From assembly GCF_014633365.1 (NCBI RefSeq), contig NC_068346.1, forward strand, positions 12,359,030-12,423,029: DNA of 64,000 nucleotides, written 5' to 3'. This document shows, piece by piece, positions 1 through 13,506 of this stretch. Made by a program: the position numbers and the translations under genes. Position 1 is the stretch's first letter. Each line of letters starts with the position of its first letter. Under the pieces are notes generated by a model. That model worked only from the letters and a program-made list of their open reading frames with translations. It was not told the origin of the DNA and did not search any database. Source of the DNA: Diospyros lotus (taxonomy: Eukaryota; Streptophyta; Magnoliopsida; Ericales; Ebenaceae).

Positions 1-145
1 GGGTGTGGGTCTTTTGTTGAGATCAAGTGCTATGGAGTTTCATCCGAACAGAAATTTAGAGGGACTAGATGTGACTATGCATATAAAATTTTATAAATGG
101 AATCTAAAACTAATGGTAAGTTTTGGGCATGTTAGAAAATTTTAC

Positions 146-1692
146 CTTCCTTGAAGACAAGTCCTGTCAATGCTGCAAAGAGCGGGCCAACAAACCAGAC
201 AGCTGTTGGGTTGTCAACAACATATTGTATCAAGTTCTCACCAGCTGGTTGAGCAAGGCTTATATATGTTGCTGAGGACCCTAAAACACCAAGTGCCCAT
301 AATGCTTGAAGAGTGCGCTTAATCTCTGTTACATAGATGTGAATCAACAACAATGATAAGCCTAGCCCACCGGCTCCAAAGGCATAAAGCCAATCCAGAT
401 TGTTTTTTATTAAGCCACTCAACGAAGAGTCATCAGGAAGAAAGGCTGTAGAAGCAGCAATAACAAATGATGCAGCAGCAGTGACCAAACCTGACCTATA
501 TAAGATCACCTGTTGCAGCAAGAGAACAATCACTTCAACAGTGAAACGCCAATGAAAATTGAAGCTGCTTGAAAAGTATGCCATTAAGCTGTATTTAGAT
601 GAATATATTAATCTAACTAATCCTGTACAGCATGCCTTAATATATGTTTTTAGGATGGACTAAATTTCTTTAACACCTATACACTTCCAAAAGTAATACA
701 GATGCGAATTAAGTAGCTCCAGAGGAAGATGGGGCTTTAAAATTTAGTACTCAATTATATGTTCGTGAGCTTCCATAAATCAAACACAATTGCAGGCAAA
801 CTCTCAGTTCTTCCTTCAGTTGGAACATGCGAATTTAATTTTACAAACATCTGTTCTGATGCAGTCTCTGATGATTGAGGACTTATGCACAAATAATGCT
901 CAATAAAATTTCCCAAAAACTAATCTTTTGTGGAAAAATTACATTTAGACTAAAATACAGCCAATCAAAGAGAACAGGTAATTTGCCCTTTTTGTTTTCA
1001 GGTCATAGCCACCAATTTCTATTGGCAAGAGGCTGCTTAAATACGAACGCAACTGATTTTGGATTGCTCAAGTGAAGAGGGTCGAAATAAAGCCCTTGCA
1101 GTTCTAAATAAAAGGCGATACCTTGCAGCAGACTCACGGAAACAATCAAACCTAGAATGTTAGAAACTGCCAGCAGCTAGCAAACTTTGATAGGATTCTA
1201 ACACAAATGTGGGTTCCGGTTTTCGTATGTCCCAAAATTAAACAACGGTTTCCCCTGTCTCAATCCTTATCCTCAACGAATGGAAACACACAATTAAAAT
1301 TCTCAACGAATTGAAACATATCCACATATAGCATATATATATATACATATATATGTATGTATGAATGTATGTAACTGTATACGAACAGTGGGTACCTCTC
1401 GAACGTCGGACGATTCGACACTCCAAGGGCCATATGCTCCTTCATATACCACTGTCTGGTCCGGAGACGAACTCCCGGAGCCTTCTCCGAGGGCCAGGGA
1501 TTTGAAGGAAGAAGGCGGTCCATTCCCGATGGGAGACGACCCATGCAAACTACCGGCACGATGGGGGAGAGAAATAAGAATTCTCCCACGGGGCGAGGGG
1601 GATTTGGGTTTGAATTTGGAAGGGGAAGTTGCTGGTTTAGGAGCAGCCGAGAAGGCGGCTGCAGACAACGCTACTGGTATAGCGGTGGTCAT
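146..1692 (-). CDS. DUF2301 integral membrane protein, plastid-targeted (5' part, runs off left edge)
   Basis: Two exons are visible: 1396-1692 (99 codons, phase 0, donor GAG|gtaccc) and 146-509 (acceptor gcaacag|GTG, donor GAAG|gtaaaa, 121 codons plus one base). The joined protein reads ...SSDVRE-VILYRSGLV..., which fits the plant/cyanobacterial DUF2301 family. The first ~70 residues are rich in Ser, Ala, Pro and basic residues with few acids, a typical chloroplast transit peptide. The motif YEGAYGPWSVESSDVRE precedes the membrane part. Exon 2 encodes several hydrophobic helices (LVTAAASFVIAAS, LYAFGAGGLGLSLLLI, ALWALGVLGSSATYI, AVWFVGPLFAALTGL). The biochemical role is unknown; a plastid envelope or thylakoid location is inferred. 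The intron is 886 bp. The final exon(s) would lie before base 1, so the protein is incomplete here. Exon 2 read alone opens at an in-frame ATG at 584, which is intron sequence. Confidence 0.85.
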
Positions 1693-4600
1693 GCCGGGGC
1701 GACGGCGTCAAGTTCTGCTAATAAATTTGAAGCAGGCAGAGCTGAGATTGAGGCTGCCAAGTGCCGAGTACCGAGTGCCACGTGCCGAGTGCCCAACCAA
1801 ACCATTTTCTTGTATTTTATCGTATCTATCTGCCTGTATCCCATCCTATCCTATCCTATCACATAGACACGTTACGATTTAGGTTTTATTGTACCATCCA
1901 TATAATTGTTAGTCTGTTACAATCGGTCATTGTTTATGATGTTAAACTATAATTAACGATAAGATTATTTTTTTTACTCACTTAATTAGGTGTCTAGTTT
2001 CGACGGATTAATATTTAGTACCTCAAGAATAAATTCAGATACAAACACTATACATACTCATAACTAAATATTTAGTACCAATCTATGCGAGATTTACTTT
2101 TCAACTAAATGTTATCTTTTAATAATAATTCTATCTTTTAAATCGTCATACTAATTTGAATCTCAATACTTTATATAAAACCTCAAGTACTTGCATTATC
2201 TCTCGGGCACAATAAAATTGTTTTGATCAATGAAAACTCTAAAATCAGTAACATACGTATTTTTAGAAAAATATTAGATTGAGTCTTAAAAAGAAGTTTA
2301 GTACTTAAGATATTCTTACTAGAAAAAATTTTTGAAACACTAGAATTTGTAACATTTTTTATATTGAATATTCTTATTAGAATAGTGTGCAAATTTGCTT
2401 CTAATAGTTTAAATAAAAAAATCCATTATTTTAAAGTTCCAAAGTCTGTTCATTTGGAAAATAATTTAACAACTTATTTAAAATGCTTGCATGTACGATA
2501 CTAACTATATATATATATATATATTAGCGTATATGACTTCTACATTAAGAGAAAGAAATAAAAACAAAATACTATCACGCCGGCCATTAACAACACTACC
2601 CAACTTTAAAAGAAAAAAACTTAATAATTATAATGCCAACCCAACCGTCCAACAAACTTAACAAGTAACGCCTCATACATACATACATACATAGCCTCCA
2701 CTCCGAATCGACCGACAATCTGCATAATTAAAGTGCCAAATATGGGCCTAAGGTGGAAAGTTGTGGATGGGTAATCATCACTCACTCTAGCGTGCCATCG
2801 CCACCCACCCAAAAAAGAAACAAGAAATAAAAAATATCGCGAGTCATGACAGTCGCATTGTGACAGTCGCATTGTGAGAGTTTTATTTTTTTATGGGAGT
2901 AATTCTTTGTGGATATTATGCACTATACTTTCTACCTAGTATGTTATCGTGAACCGTGATTAACTCATTTCATGTGCGTAGGACAGTGCGGGAGCTCTTA
3001 AGGTGAGGAATTTTACCTTTTGTACCTAAGAAATAAAAGATATTCAAGTAATTTTGTGAGAGTTCTACTTGAAAGAGGGATGGTTTTTTTTTAATTAATA
3101 TAATATTTATTAATTAAGATATAAGATGAAAAAGATCAAATATGGAAAGTATTTCGAATATTTATCCTTTCTAATATATTTGTTAAATTTATTTGGTACT
3201 ATTTAAAAAAGAAATCACGTGACTTTTTATCTTAATTTTTTTAGATATGTTTATTTTTTCTCCCCTCAAGACAGCATATATTAGTCCTTACAGATAAAAA
3301 AAAAAAAAATACTTTTATCCTCTAGTACATTTTAAAAAAATTTAATAAATAATTTAATAAAAATTTTAAAATATTTTTTAGTCTTATTTTTATCATTCCA
3401 TATCTTGTTTCGAAAAATATTATAGTTTTATCTAGATATTCACTTATCTTATTCATTTTAATGAATGGTATCTAAGATGTTAGTACGATTTTTTTTTTTT
3501 TTTTTTTTGAGTTGATGAACATGCAAATGTAATACGTTATGTATTTCCTAGGAGGTCCTCTCTTGTGGGGGGTTCAATCTATAATAATTATGTAGGGAAT
3601 AGATTCAAATATAAAAATTTAAATTGCTCACCATTCTCTACTGATCACACAGGAGCAACCAAGGAACAAATCCCTTGTGTATTTGTGTATCCCATCCCAC
3701 AGTGAGAGTGAATGTTTGGTGGCGTGCATGATTAGTTCGGAAGGAACAAATATTAATAATGATGGAATCATGGAATAATGTGGGTGTACAAGCCAGCATG
3801 ACAGTGCATCAGAAGGAAGAAGAACTGAGAGAGAGAGAGAGAGAGAGAAGGTCGGTGCTCCGAATGCGGAACAGATTTTGGGGGGTGGCGGCCCAATCAT
3901 ATGCATGTGCGATGGATTCAGTGCGGGCGGGCCGTTGTGGGCCTCCCGAGCCGCAAAATTTGACGCATAAAGGGGGGAAGCCTGCCCTGCCGAAAGCATA
4001 AGCATTCCCTCAATTTAAGCAATTAAATAAATGATTACCTTTTTTATGTTTAAAATCAAAAATTGGTCATAAATAATTAAATACATACATAAATATTGAA
4101 TAGAGCAAACAAAGAATGAGGGGCCCCATTAGGCATTTACTTCATTGGAACCCAACTATATATAGCATCAGCAACGATCTCATCTTATTATCCAGATTTT
4201 GAAAAGAACCACTATTCTCACATAAGAAGTTACCTCCTTAAAGAATTGGGTTGGAGGGTTGTTGTTCTTGCTGTTGCTGCTGTTGTTTAAAATTGCAACT
4301 AAACATAATGAATTCTACTTGATGAGAGTCTGTCTCTCTCTCTCGTTATTAATATCTTTTGGCTTAGCCGCTTTCGCACATGTGATGTGGGACTGATTCT
4401 GTCTCGTAGGTTCTCAATTGAAGTTCATATTCCAAAAACGAAACAAAACAAAAAAGAAGTGGAAATCCAGCAAGAACAAGGAACTGAGTTCTAAAATCAA
4501 ATTGGATTTGATTGGAGCGCATAAGATGCGATGCGATGCGATTGCACGGTTGTCTTGTCTTTGTCTTTCTTGTCTTTTCTTTCTTTCTTTTCCTCCATTG

Positions 4601-4799
4601 CACCCCCCCATTACTACTAATATATCATCATTATAATTCATATAGAAACCCCTTTCATTCTCTCTTTTTCAAATTTTATAATTCTCTGTGTCTCTGTCTT
4701 TCTTTCTTTGGCAAATATTTTTGTTTAGATATTATTAAATTATCCTTTGTTTTTTTTCCCATTGCATGATTGGTGGGTACAGATTGAGTACTTAGGGTT

Positions 4800-4844
<45 letters not shown>

Positions 4845-5239
4845 TATTAATAATCCATGCGGGGTGCGGGGAATGTGGGCGTTGCGCATGCAGATGCAGC
4901 AGATGCTAATTTGTCCTTTTGGGCATTGGATGGACAGATCTCGCATTAAGATCTTCAATCCCAAAGATCACTCACTTTCCTGTCCTCTCTCTACGGCGGG
5001 GACTCTTCCTTGTCCTGTCCTTGTTAAGATTTTCAAGTGACCCCTCTACTTTCTAGATATGTGAACTTGGCTAATGTATATATCTATATATATATATATA
5101 TATTTTATTTTTGTAACACTTGACAAAGGCACTACTTGCTTGAGTAAGTGAGATAAATTTAATTAAATAAAGATGTATAAGTTAAATTTTAATTATAATT
5201 ATTTCATAAAACATAATATAATTTGAGCTCTCTCTTTAA
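1693..5239. other. Intergenic, no gene recognised; simple repeats
   Basis: This is the DUF2301 5' flank plus AT-rich intergenic DNA. Just upstream of the start codon (about 1758-1795) GTGCCGAGT-like words recur, followed by CCTAT repeats (1839-1859). Other simple tracts are (AT)n at 2506-2524, a CATA run near 2676-2692, A11 near 3300, T18 near 3490, (GA)n at 3826-3849 and a compound (CT)n(AT)n at about 4800-4845. Short open frames here are low-complexity and match no family I know. Confidence 0.6.
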
Positions 5240-6266
5240 ATGTGTGTTTGATTACATTTATTTTTCATGAAAAATGCTTATTTTCCACCCAAGTTCTAAC
5301 TTTTATGATGTTTGATTAATTAAATTTTTCAAGGAAATTAAATTCTCATTTTCGGTCACTTGAGGCACTTTTCTCGCTTTTGCTAGAAATGGTTTTCCTG
5401 GGGGTAATTTTTCATTTCCAAAGAATTCACTCACTGCGCATAGCACCTCTCTCGCTTCTGTCCACCTCAATTTCTCTAGAGTTTTCCTCTCTCATTCGAG
5501 CCGACTTCGTCCCATTCCTCTTCATCGCCATCCACCATTGAAGTCGAGCCCTGACTCGAGCTTCGTCGCCATCTCTGATTTCTTGTGAGTCATCATCCAC
5601 TGCCGAAGACGAGCTCTATATTAGGCTTCGTCGCCATCTCCATAGAAAAGAGAGATAGAGACTCATAGTGACGACGACAACATTGCAGTTGACCCAGATG
5701 GCGACGATGGGGTTGGAGGAGCAGATAGCGAGGATTTGGTTGTTGGGCACGCTGACGAAGACTTGGCGTCAGCGTCGTAAAGTCGGACATGACCGATCTT
5801 CTGCACCTTTAGAAACGCCGAGCAATGGCGATGGTAGGAGGGAGATGCGGGAGAGAGACAGAGAGAATGAAAGAGTGGGTTTGGGGGTGAGAAAGGGTGA
5901 GAGGGTAGGTTTTGTAATTTGTGATGAAGAATAAGAATAAACACTCTTTGTTTGATTGGGTTTATTTTTATTTTATTTTATTATTATTCTTCATCACAAA
6001 TTAATAAACAGAGAATGTTTATTGTTATTTTAATTTTTTTGTGATAAATATAAATGTATAGAAATAAAAAATAAAAATAATCAAATTTTATAAAAAATAT
6101 TACCAATCAAATAGTAAAAGATAAAAAATAACATCATTTTTTAGGTAAAAAATTATACCAAACAAACAGCTTAAATTTTTAATTTTCAAGAATTCATTTT
6201 ACCTGCAATTCAATTACCTGAAATTTATTTTTTTTTCCACCCAAATTCCAGCAATAAAACGCACCC
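5240..6266. mobile_element. Non-autonomous PIF/Harbinger-like element with GC-rich core
   Basis: A 1027-bp AT-rich element is flanked by TAA on both sides (5237-5239, 6267-6269). The left end ATGTGTGTTTGATT and the right end read in reverse, GGGTGCGTTTTATT, form an imperfect terminal inverted repeat. A 3-bp TAA/TTA duplication with G-rich TIRs is typical of Tourist/PIF-Harbinger MITEs. The centre (about 5430-5930) is unlike its ends: GC-richer, with a 65-bp-period direct repeat ending in CTTCGTCGCCATCTC (5561-5575 and 5626-5640). The open frames there have no recognisable domain. The TIR is short and diverged, so the class is inferred. Confidence 0.5.
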
Positions 6267-8164
6267 TAACACATTTACTTGGGGTGATTGAGTTGGAAAA
6301 TTTACTAAATAACCTATCTATCATATTTGATAAGGTGTAAATTCAGTGCAAAACGGGGGGCCAAAATTGGTATTCACTATTCACTACACGTTCTTGTGAC
6401 TGGGACTTATGGGTTTAAGGAACGATTGATTATATATCAGGACATTTTGTTTTTTTTTTTTCCTTTTAAATTACATTTTACAACAGTTATCCAAATTAAA
6501 TAATCATAAAATATATTACCTGGCATTTTTATTTATAATAAGTTAAATATATTTGTTCTGTTTTTACAAGTATTAATTAAAACATCAATTATTATTTATT
6601 AATTCAACCCAGTCATCATATTGGATGGCCTTTATTTAAATATTTTACTAACTCATAATTAGGGAGTTAAAAACATTTTGATGTTGTCTTTATATAAAAA
6701 TTAAAAAAAAAATAATATAAGAATATTATTATTTTAAAAAACTAATTAGAAATTGAAGGACAATAAGTTAAAAGAGTTCTAAGTGGTGGACAAACTGCTA
6801 CACTCAACCAACCAACCAATCCATCACAATTGGACAGAAAATCATTGTTAATTGCTGGTGGGTAATGACTAATGACTAATGACTAGTTAGATTGCAGGTG
6901 GGTTTACCACTGCAGGCAAAGTTACAAATCTATATCAAGTAACACTTTTTTTTTTTTTTTTTCTTTTTTGGTTTCAATTTTGTGTTTTTATTTCATTTTT
7001 AAATTGAATATGATTTTTTTAATTCTTTCTTTTTATATTTTAAAATAGTAAAAATGCACAGAAAAGTCTTTTACAATTAATTATTATTATTATTATTATT
7101 TCATCTTTCCTGTTTTTCCTGGCCCATCTCATCTGTCAATTAATTAATTAATTAAGTAGCGGATTGAGTTGATGCATTTGAGTATCCTGTACAAGAGTTG
7201 TCAATGTCAAGTAATTAACTCTCCACCTCTCAAGAGAGGAGAAAGGAGAAACAAAAAAATAAATAGATGCACAAAAATTTTAAAGTACTCAAAAAAGTTA
7301 AGTTACAATTATAATTAGCTCTACTTTTATATTAAAGTGTACGAAATTATTATGTTATTTACATAAGACAACAGAATATCATAGATTTATAAGGGTGAGT
7401 TTTTAGGTTACAATCCTATGAGTTCAAACCCTTCCTCCAATTTGTTTACATTGTCAAACACAAACAACATAACATCCTCGATAAATTACATTTTCTTTTA
7501 CATTAGATCACGTTTTCAATGCAAGGTATTGATGTGTCCCTTTGGGTAATGGGTATCTTAACAAAAAAAATAGTCCAATGTGAGAGTACACAACAAAAGT
7601 GAAATAAAAAGAAAGGTCAGGTCAGGTCAGGAGGGCGATAATTAAGTTGTATCCATGCGAGACTCGAAAAGCAGGGCCAGAGTCAGGAGTCAGGAGGCAG
7701 GAGGGCGATTATACAGCCGCCATGGAATCCGCGTGCAAATCAACACATATATATATTTCTCCTTTCCGATGCCCCGCAAGCAAGCAAGCAAACTTTAATA
7801 CAAATAAATAAAGCCAATTGAACAAACAGTTTCGGGTGGACCCGGATACATATATATATATATTCAAGCAGTACAAAGATAGATATGACAGGCAGACGGA
7901 AGTGGGGTTGAGAAGCTCTACTTCCTCCTCCTGCTGCATGCAGCATGATGATGCCTAATTAACACAAGATTACAACTCCATAAATTCACACACACACACA
8001 CACACTCCAAATATTTCGTTGATAACGTAGTTCAAAACACACTCAACACTAAGTAAAATAATGCATTGATCGCCCGTCCCCGAGTCTAGGTAGTGGAATT
8101 TGGATCCAGTTTGAGTCTACCATGAGGTCTAGACTGATATGTAACCTTACTTAAATGAAGAAAA
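6267..8164. other. Intergenic / 3' flank of the ERF gene
   Basis: AT-rich DNA with a T19 tract near 6947, (ATT)n near 7080, TTAA repeats near 7138-7155 and a CAGGTCAGGTCAGG run near 7616. The 3' UTR of the minus-strand ERF gene probably occupies the right end. No other gene is recognised. Confidence 0.5.
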
Positions 8165-10105
8165 TTATTCGTCACCTGGGTTACCGGAACCCGAGTACCG
8201 ACCGTGCTTGAGAATGTGATCAGCACTGGAGGAGGAGCTTTCGGACATGGACGAAAAACCCAAAAACTCATGCTGCGGCTGCTGCTGATGATGATGAGGA
8301 GGAGGAGCAGGAGGATTCGAGGAAAACGGTGCAGTTGAAGAAGACGACGAGTACTGTGAGGAGGAGAAGGCGGGTTGATTGTAGAGAGCCGAAGTGAAAT
8401 AAGGGAAATCGGCATCGTTGCTTGAGAGAAGCTGAGCGTACTGAATAAGGTTGGGATAAATAGTTCCTTGTGGTTGTGGAGGCATGTAATAATTAGGAAG
8501 AGGCGGAGTTGGAGGAGGAACAGTAGTCGACTGATCAAAATAATAGCCGCGGGGATTGGTAGTGTCGCTGGAGGGGAAGCCTTGGACTGCTACTCGTTCG
8601 GGAAAATTGAGCTTGGCTTTGGTGCCTTTGAACCGGAGAGCAGCTTCGTCGTATGCGATGGCTGCGTCCTCGGCTGTGTCGAAGGTTCCAAGCCAGACGC
8701 GGGCTGCTTTGTTGGGATCGCGAATTTCAGCAGCCCATTTCCCCCACGGCCTTTGTCTTACTCCCCTATAATGTCTTCTCGTCTGGTTTCCTGCTAATTA
8801 ATTAATTAACCATTCAAATCAGAAATCTAACTTCAATTTGTATCTATCTATATATATATATATACATATGCTTGTGCATGGTAGTCCAACATTAATATAT
8901 GATGGATGATCGATGCATGCGCTCATCAACAATGTGCTTCACATTAATAAGCTCATCTTTGATAGTGTCTAGACATGCATATGGACGTCCACATCTCATC
9001 CTGCATGTATAGCCCCCCTTTTTTTTATGAAGTTTAATTTCATCTTTTTCAAACAAAACCACTGAGTTTTGACACAGGCTATGACACGCACAAACGCATA
9101 TGAAACATTTTTTGAAGTGAAATGACAGACCAAAAATTCATGAATAACCATATATGCACCCACGCCACGGTTATGAACGTATGAATACAGAGTCAAAAAT
9201 AGTAGGTATCAATGAATTCAAACAAAAGGATTTCATTGGCAACCAGAGAAATATTGTCTTTTGGTTTTATCCTAAAGGCTATCCATAGTGATGTGATAGA
9301 AATGTATGTACATAAGAAGGCTAAGGGAGGAGGGAAACAACATTTAATTGTAGTGGGAAAGATGAGTCTTGACGTTAGAAGAAGCCCCATTCTCACACGC
9401 TACCTGTTTGGTTGGGCGAGAAGATTTGACATTCGACAAAGGTGCAATATACCTCGATATATATATTAAATAGGATGACTGCCTTCACAGATACACATAT
9501 GACTTGGTGGAATTTGGATGAGACATGATGATGCTTTCTTCCCTTAGAAAGAGAGAGATATTAAAGAGGGCCCCTAGTTTAATTTAGAGATGAATCCGTG
9601 ATCAAATTGACAAACTAAGAACATATATATGGTCAAAGCTGCACCCGTGTACATCTAGTACATATGCATACGTAGAGAGGGAGGTCGGGGGAGACGATGA
9701 GAGTCAGAAAGAGTTGAGGAGACATGATAGTCGAGATGCATGGAATTGGGTGCAAATCCTTGGAAGGTGTTCCGAGACTCAAAACTGATCACCAGCTAGC
9801 GTTACCATTAGCAGGTAGCTAGCTAGCTAGGTTATGGCCAGGTGGTTGTTACCTTGATGTTGGACGAGGCGAGATGGGTGGTGTTGGGCTTGTGTCTCCG
9901 TGGACGGTGCTTGACGAACAGGAGTACTACTAGTTCCGATGATGCGAGAGAGGCCCGAAACCATGGTGGCCGTGTCTTTCTCGGCCAGAACCGAGGTGTA
10001 GGGTTCAGGCAAGTACACATCGGGCTGCTCTTCTTCCTCCTGCTCCTCTTCCTCCTCCTCCTCCTCCCCCATGGGAAGTGCCCTCTTTCCATGCCAAGGA
10101 TCCAC
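8165..10105 (-). CDS. AP2/ERF transcription factor, ABR1/ERF110-like (group X)
   Basis: Two coding exons, 9853-10105 (donor CAAG|gtaaca, phase 1) and 8165-8790 (acceptor tagcag|GAAACC), give 292 residues. One AP2 DNA-binding domain spans about residues 92-149 ([18 protein letters not shown] ... [19 protein letters not shown] ... KLNFPE). The WAAEIRD segment carries the Ala/Asp pair of ERF proteins rather than the Val/Glu of DREBs, so GCC-box binding is expected. The N-terminus has an acidic Glu run (residues 14-26) and the [10 protein letters not shown] motif (48-57), as in ABR1/ERF110 relatives. An intron just upstream of the AP2 domain also fits that group. The C-terminal half is rich in Ser, Gln, Pro and His. 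Members respond to wounding, ABA and stress; a nuclear transcription factor role is inferred from the family. The 1062-bp intron shows no second gene. Confidence 0.95.
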
Positions 10106-10269
10106 CTTGTGAGATGTTCAAGGTTCCTGCTAGCTAGCTAGCTCGGCCTATTGGTGAAGCAAGCACACAAAGTTGATCGTTTTCCTAAAATACTTAGCCT
10201 AGGTAGGTTTCAGGATCTGTAAGTCTGTGGAGGAGAGGAGAGGAGAGGAGAAGTAGGGTTACAGACAAG

Positions 10270-10277
10270 GGCTTTAT
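10270..10277 (-). promoter_or_regulatory. Probable TATA box of the ERF gene
   Basis: On the minus strand the sequence reads CCAATTATAAAGCCC, about 165 bp upstream of the ATG at 10105. It is followed by a purine/pyrimidine-rich leader (GGAGA repeats near 10231-10250). Position and sequence suit a core promoter. No transcript evidence is available. Confidence 0.45.
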
Positions 10278-12299
10278 AATTGGTTTTGCAGTTGAGCTTG
10301 ATTATCTCTCCACTTTCTTTCTTTCTTTCTTTCTTTTCTTCTCTTTTTTCTTTTCTTTTTTTTTTTTTTTTTTATATATGCGTTGGAAAGAGGATCGGAA
10401 AAATGGGATGAAAAAAGGGCATCCACAGCCTACTACTACTGGTAATACTCACTCTTGGTATATAGAGTAGTACTGGAAGTTGAGAAACATTTGAGGAGGA
10501 CAAAGTCACAAAAAATAATTAATGTCACTTATAATTAGCCCTCTCAATTTAAACTACTCTTTTTTTTTTAACTGAAAAAAAAATTAAATAATAATAAAAA
10601 AAAATGATTGTTAGAGAATGGTAAACCTTATAATAATAATTTGACCCATGGAGGATCCCTAGCTAGCTAATAAACTAGTTTGATCCAATATTCAATTTAA
10701 TTTATACGTCAACAATCGACGAAATTAATATAATAATTTCGTGTAATGTGCTGCATGCCCCTTCCTATCTATCTAATTAAATTGGTAGACGACATCAACC
10801 TTTTTATCTTCTTGAGGCTGCTAACGATCACCCTCAAACACACCAAACCTCTTCGTCATCATGACAAAGAGCCTGCGCCCCAAGCCAGTGAGCACCAAAC
10901 CGCCCTCAATCTCAAGGCCCCCTCCCTCCTCCATCTACTCATCATCGGTACCCTTTGTCTAAGTTAAGTAGCAGAGAATAATGTTCTTTAATTCCCCATG
11001 TTGGACAAGCCCTCAACCAACACTCCCCCTTTGTAATGACACACATCCTTAACAAACAGTGATCACCAACAGTGGGTGGGGTGGGTTCAGAAATTATAAA
11101 AAAAAAAAAAAAAAAATACTCCTTTATCTTCTTCTTATTCTTCTTCTTTATTAAAGATGGAAATGAAGGAATTTTACGATGGGTTTCATCTGACAATCAC
11201 TTTTTAAAATGTTTTAATTTTTTCATTTAGTTAGATTTAATTAGCTTAATTAAGAGTTTTAGTAACTGTTGATCCATTTTTAAATCACAGATTCTTTATG
11301 CCAATGACTGAAACTACATCACTATAGGACTAATTCGTCTCTTTATAAAATTAAAATAAACATAAAGTTCAATATATATTATTAACAGTTTTGAAAACTC
11401 ATTATATAATTAAAACTAAATGTAAAAAATTCAGTATACAATTGGAAAGTTTAAAAGTTTATTATTATAGAATTAAAACAATACTAAAAGTTTTTAACAC
11501 TTTTCTTTTTGGTAATTTACCCTTGAAAAATCAATATCATTATAATATCTAAACAATTAATTAATGAACAAAGTAGTACAGTTTATATATAAACTTGTGT
11601 AAAAAGCATCCATTATCCAGAAGAAGAAGAAGAAGAAGAAGAAGACAATTGTAAATAGATAAAGCAGGCAGAATTAGATTATGAGATCAAAACAATAGAG
11701 ATAACTAGTTACATACAAAATCCAAAAACAGAGCATCTGCGTTTGGAAGAGAAGGCGATGGGAGGGCAATTAAGCAACCACTTTTTGCAAAGACACAATG
11801 CACCCTCGCTCCCTCCCTCCCTACCTAGTCCCTCCTCTTCAAACGCCAATCGCCCTTTGTATATACCATCATCATCATCATCATCATCAGCAACAGCTTT
11901 TCACTTCCAAAAAACTTCTGGTCACCGATCCATGTTTCTCGTCTCCATTTCTTAACAACAACAACATGAACAACAACAACAACAACAACAAAGGAGAAAA
12001 TCAAATTGCCAGAAAATATAGAAAGGGTAGCAGGTTTAGTGTTGGTCCTTCAAACCCCCCCATGTATCCACATATTCCAAAACTTCGAACGCTCCAAGAG
12101 TCGCTCCTTCACGTGTAATTGTTTTCGCATTTTTAAACGGAAAAAAACAATGTACTCGTTTAGCTTTGATCATAGCACCTGTTCTCTAGATTTCAGGATG
12201 CTTGCTTGCTTGCTTGCTTGCGGAAACGCTTCATCTGCTCTCAATTAACCACTCCTAAGATGTTCTGAAAATTTGGAGTGGTTACAACTAAATATATTC
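10278..12299. other. Intergenic: ERF promoter and 3' flank of the MEI2-like gene
   Basis: Contains (CTTT)n and T-tracts at 10313-10373, A19 near 11100, (GAA)n at 11621-11645, (ATC)n near 11869-11889 and (AAC)n near 11955-11990. Open frames at 11743-12118 on the plus strand are built from these repeats and show no known domain. The 3' UTR of the MEI2-like gene probably lies directly left of 12300. Confidence 0.5.
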
Positions 12300-13466
12300 C
12301 TATATAAGGTTAGTGCCATCAAAAAGGAAAACTGCTTGCTCACAGTCTGAATCTTTAGTAGGCCTTAAAGACAAATCGCTGGGGTCAGATTCCTCCCCAT
12401 TTGCTGAGCTTTCTTGATGGTTATCCTCACTGGCGATAGCTCGAGTTTTGCTGGGTCTAGATCGGACATTGACACCCATAGGAAAGGGCACCTGCAGATA
12501 GCAAAAGCCAAACCTAAGTTCTCTTTGTGCTTCCTATTGGTATAATATAATTGCTATTCCTATTTCATGTCTCCGACTTCACGTACAAAAGAATAGCAAT
12601 TATATTATACAAGATTTGGCAACAAGAATAGCCCTAAAGCCATGAAATAGGGCTATGAAATAGGAATAGCAACTCTTATTTCACGACACGTAATAGCAAC
12701 ATTTGGCAACAAGAATTTCACGACATGTAATAGCCCTAAAACCATAAACATCAGGCTTTGTTTTTTTCAACGTAAAACATTTTTTGGGAACATCTTTTAC
12801 TTGTTTTCTAGTATTTGGATGACAAAATATTTTACCTCAAAATGGAAAAAATGAATTACCAATTCAATTTCAGTAAATCATGTTTCCATTCACACCAACA
12901 CTAGTAAACTATCTTTCCTTCCATCATAACACTTTTTGATCATATGTATCTATCTATATATACATGAAAATAAATTTGTGCGTAAAATATTCTCAAGTAA
13001 ATTATGTACCAAACGAAAAATGTTTTATGTCAAAACAAACAGAGCCTAAATATTTGACAGAATGAACACCAACTTGACAAGGCATCATCATGTTAAGCTT
13101 CTGAACATGCTTTTGAATAAATTAATTTGGATAGCTCTAAAACCTAAGTCTTTCAAAATGATCATTTGCTAATGTCCGTACCTGATCACCTGCATTGGGT
13201 CCATCGGTGTTGAAGAGGATAGGACGGCATCGTTTATCCTCATTCATCAAGCTAGAGTTCTGGAAATGGGCAATTAGTGCAGCTTTTCCCTGTATGCGAG
13301 CATAAGCAAGTGATGCAACCTTTTCGCTGTTAAACTTCTCCCATTTCTTTCCATTAAATGCCTGTGAAGAGTGGATTTTCTTCTTGTAAACTAGTCTTCT
13401 CATCACTTACCAAAATTTATTTATATATTCCTCATTAAATTACAAACAACAAGTATTTGAAAAGAA

Positions 13467-13506
<40 letters not shown>

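Noticed and set aside
1238..1589. Overlapping minus-strand frames crossing the end of DUF2301 exon 1
   Set aside because: They read through the donor into the intron or use other frames; only the frame at 1396-1692 matches the family.
4364..5040. Overlapping frames on both strands
   Set aside because: Low-complexity Lys/Ser/Leu-rich peptides from CTTT and CT tracts; no family similarity.
8891..9480. Possible microRNA hairpin in the ERF intron
   Set aside because: No long stem and no recognised conserved plant miRNA sequence found by eye.
11743..12248. Plus-strand frames with Pro/Ser/Asn/His runs
   Set aside because: Composition comes from CCT, ATC and AAC microsatellites; no domain and several overlapping frames equally open.
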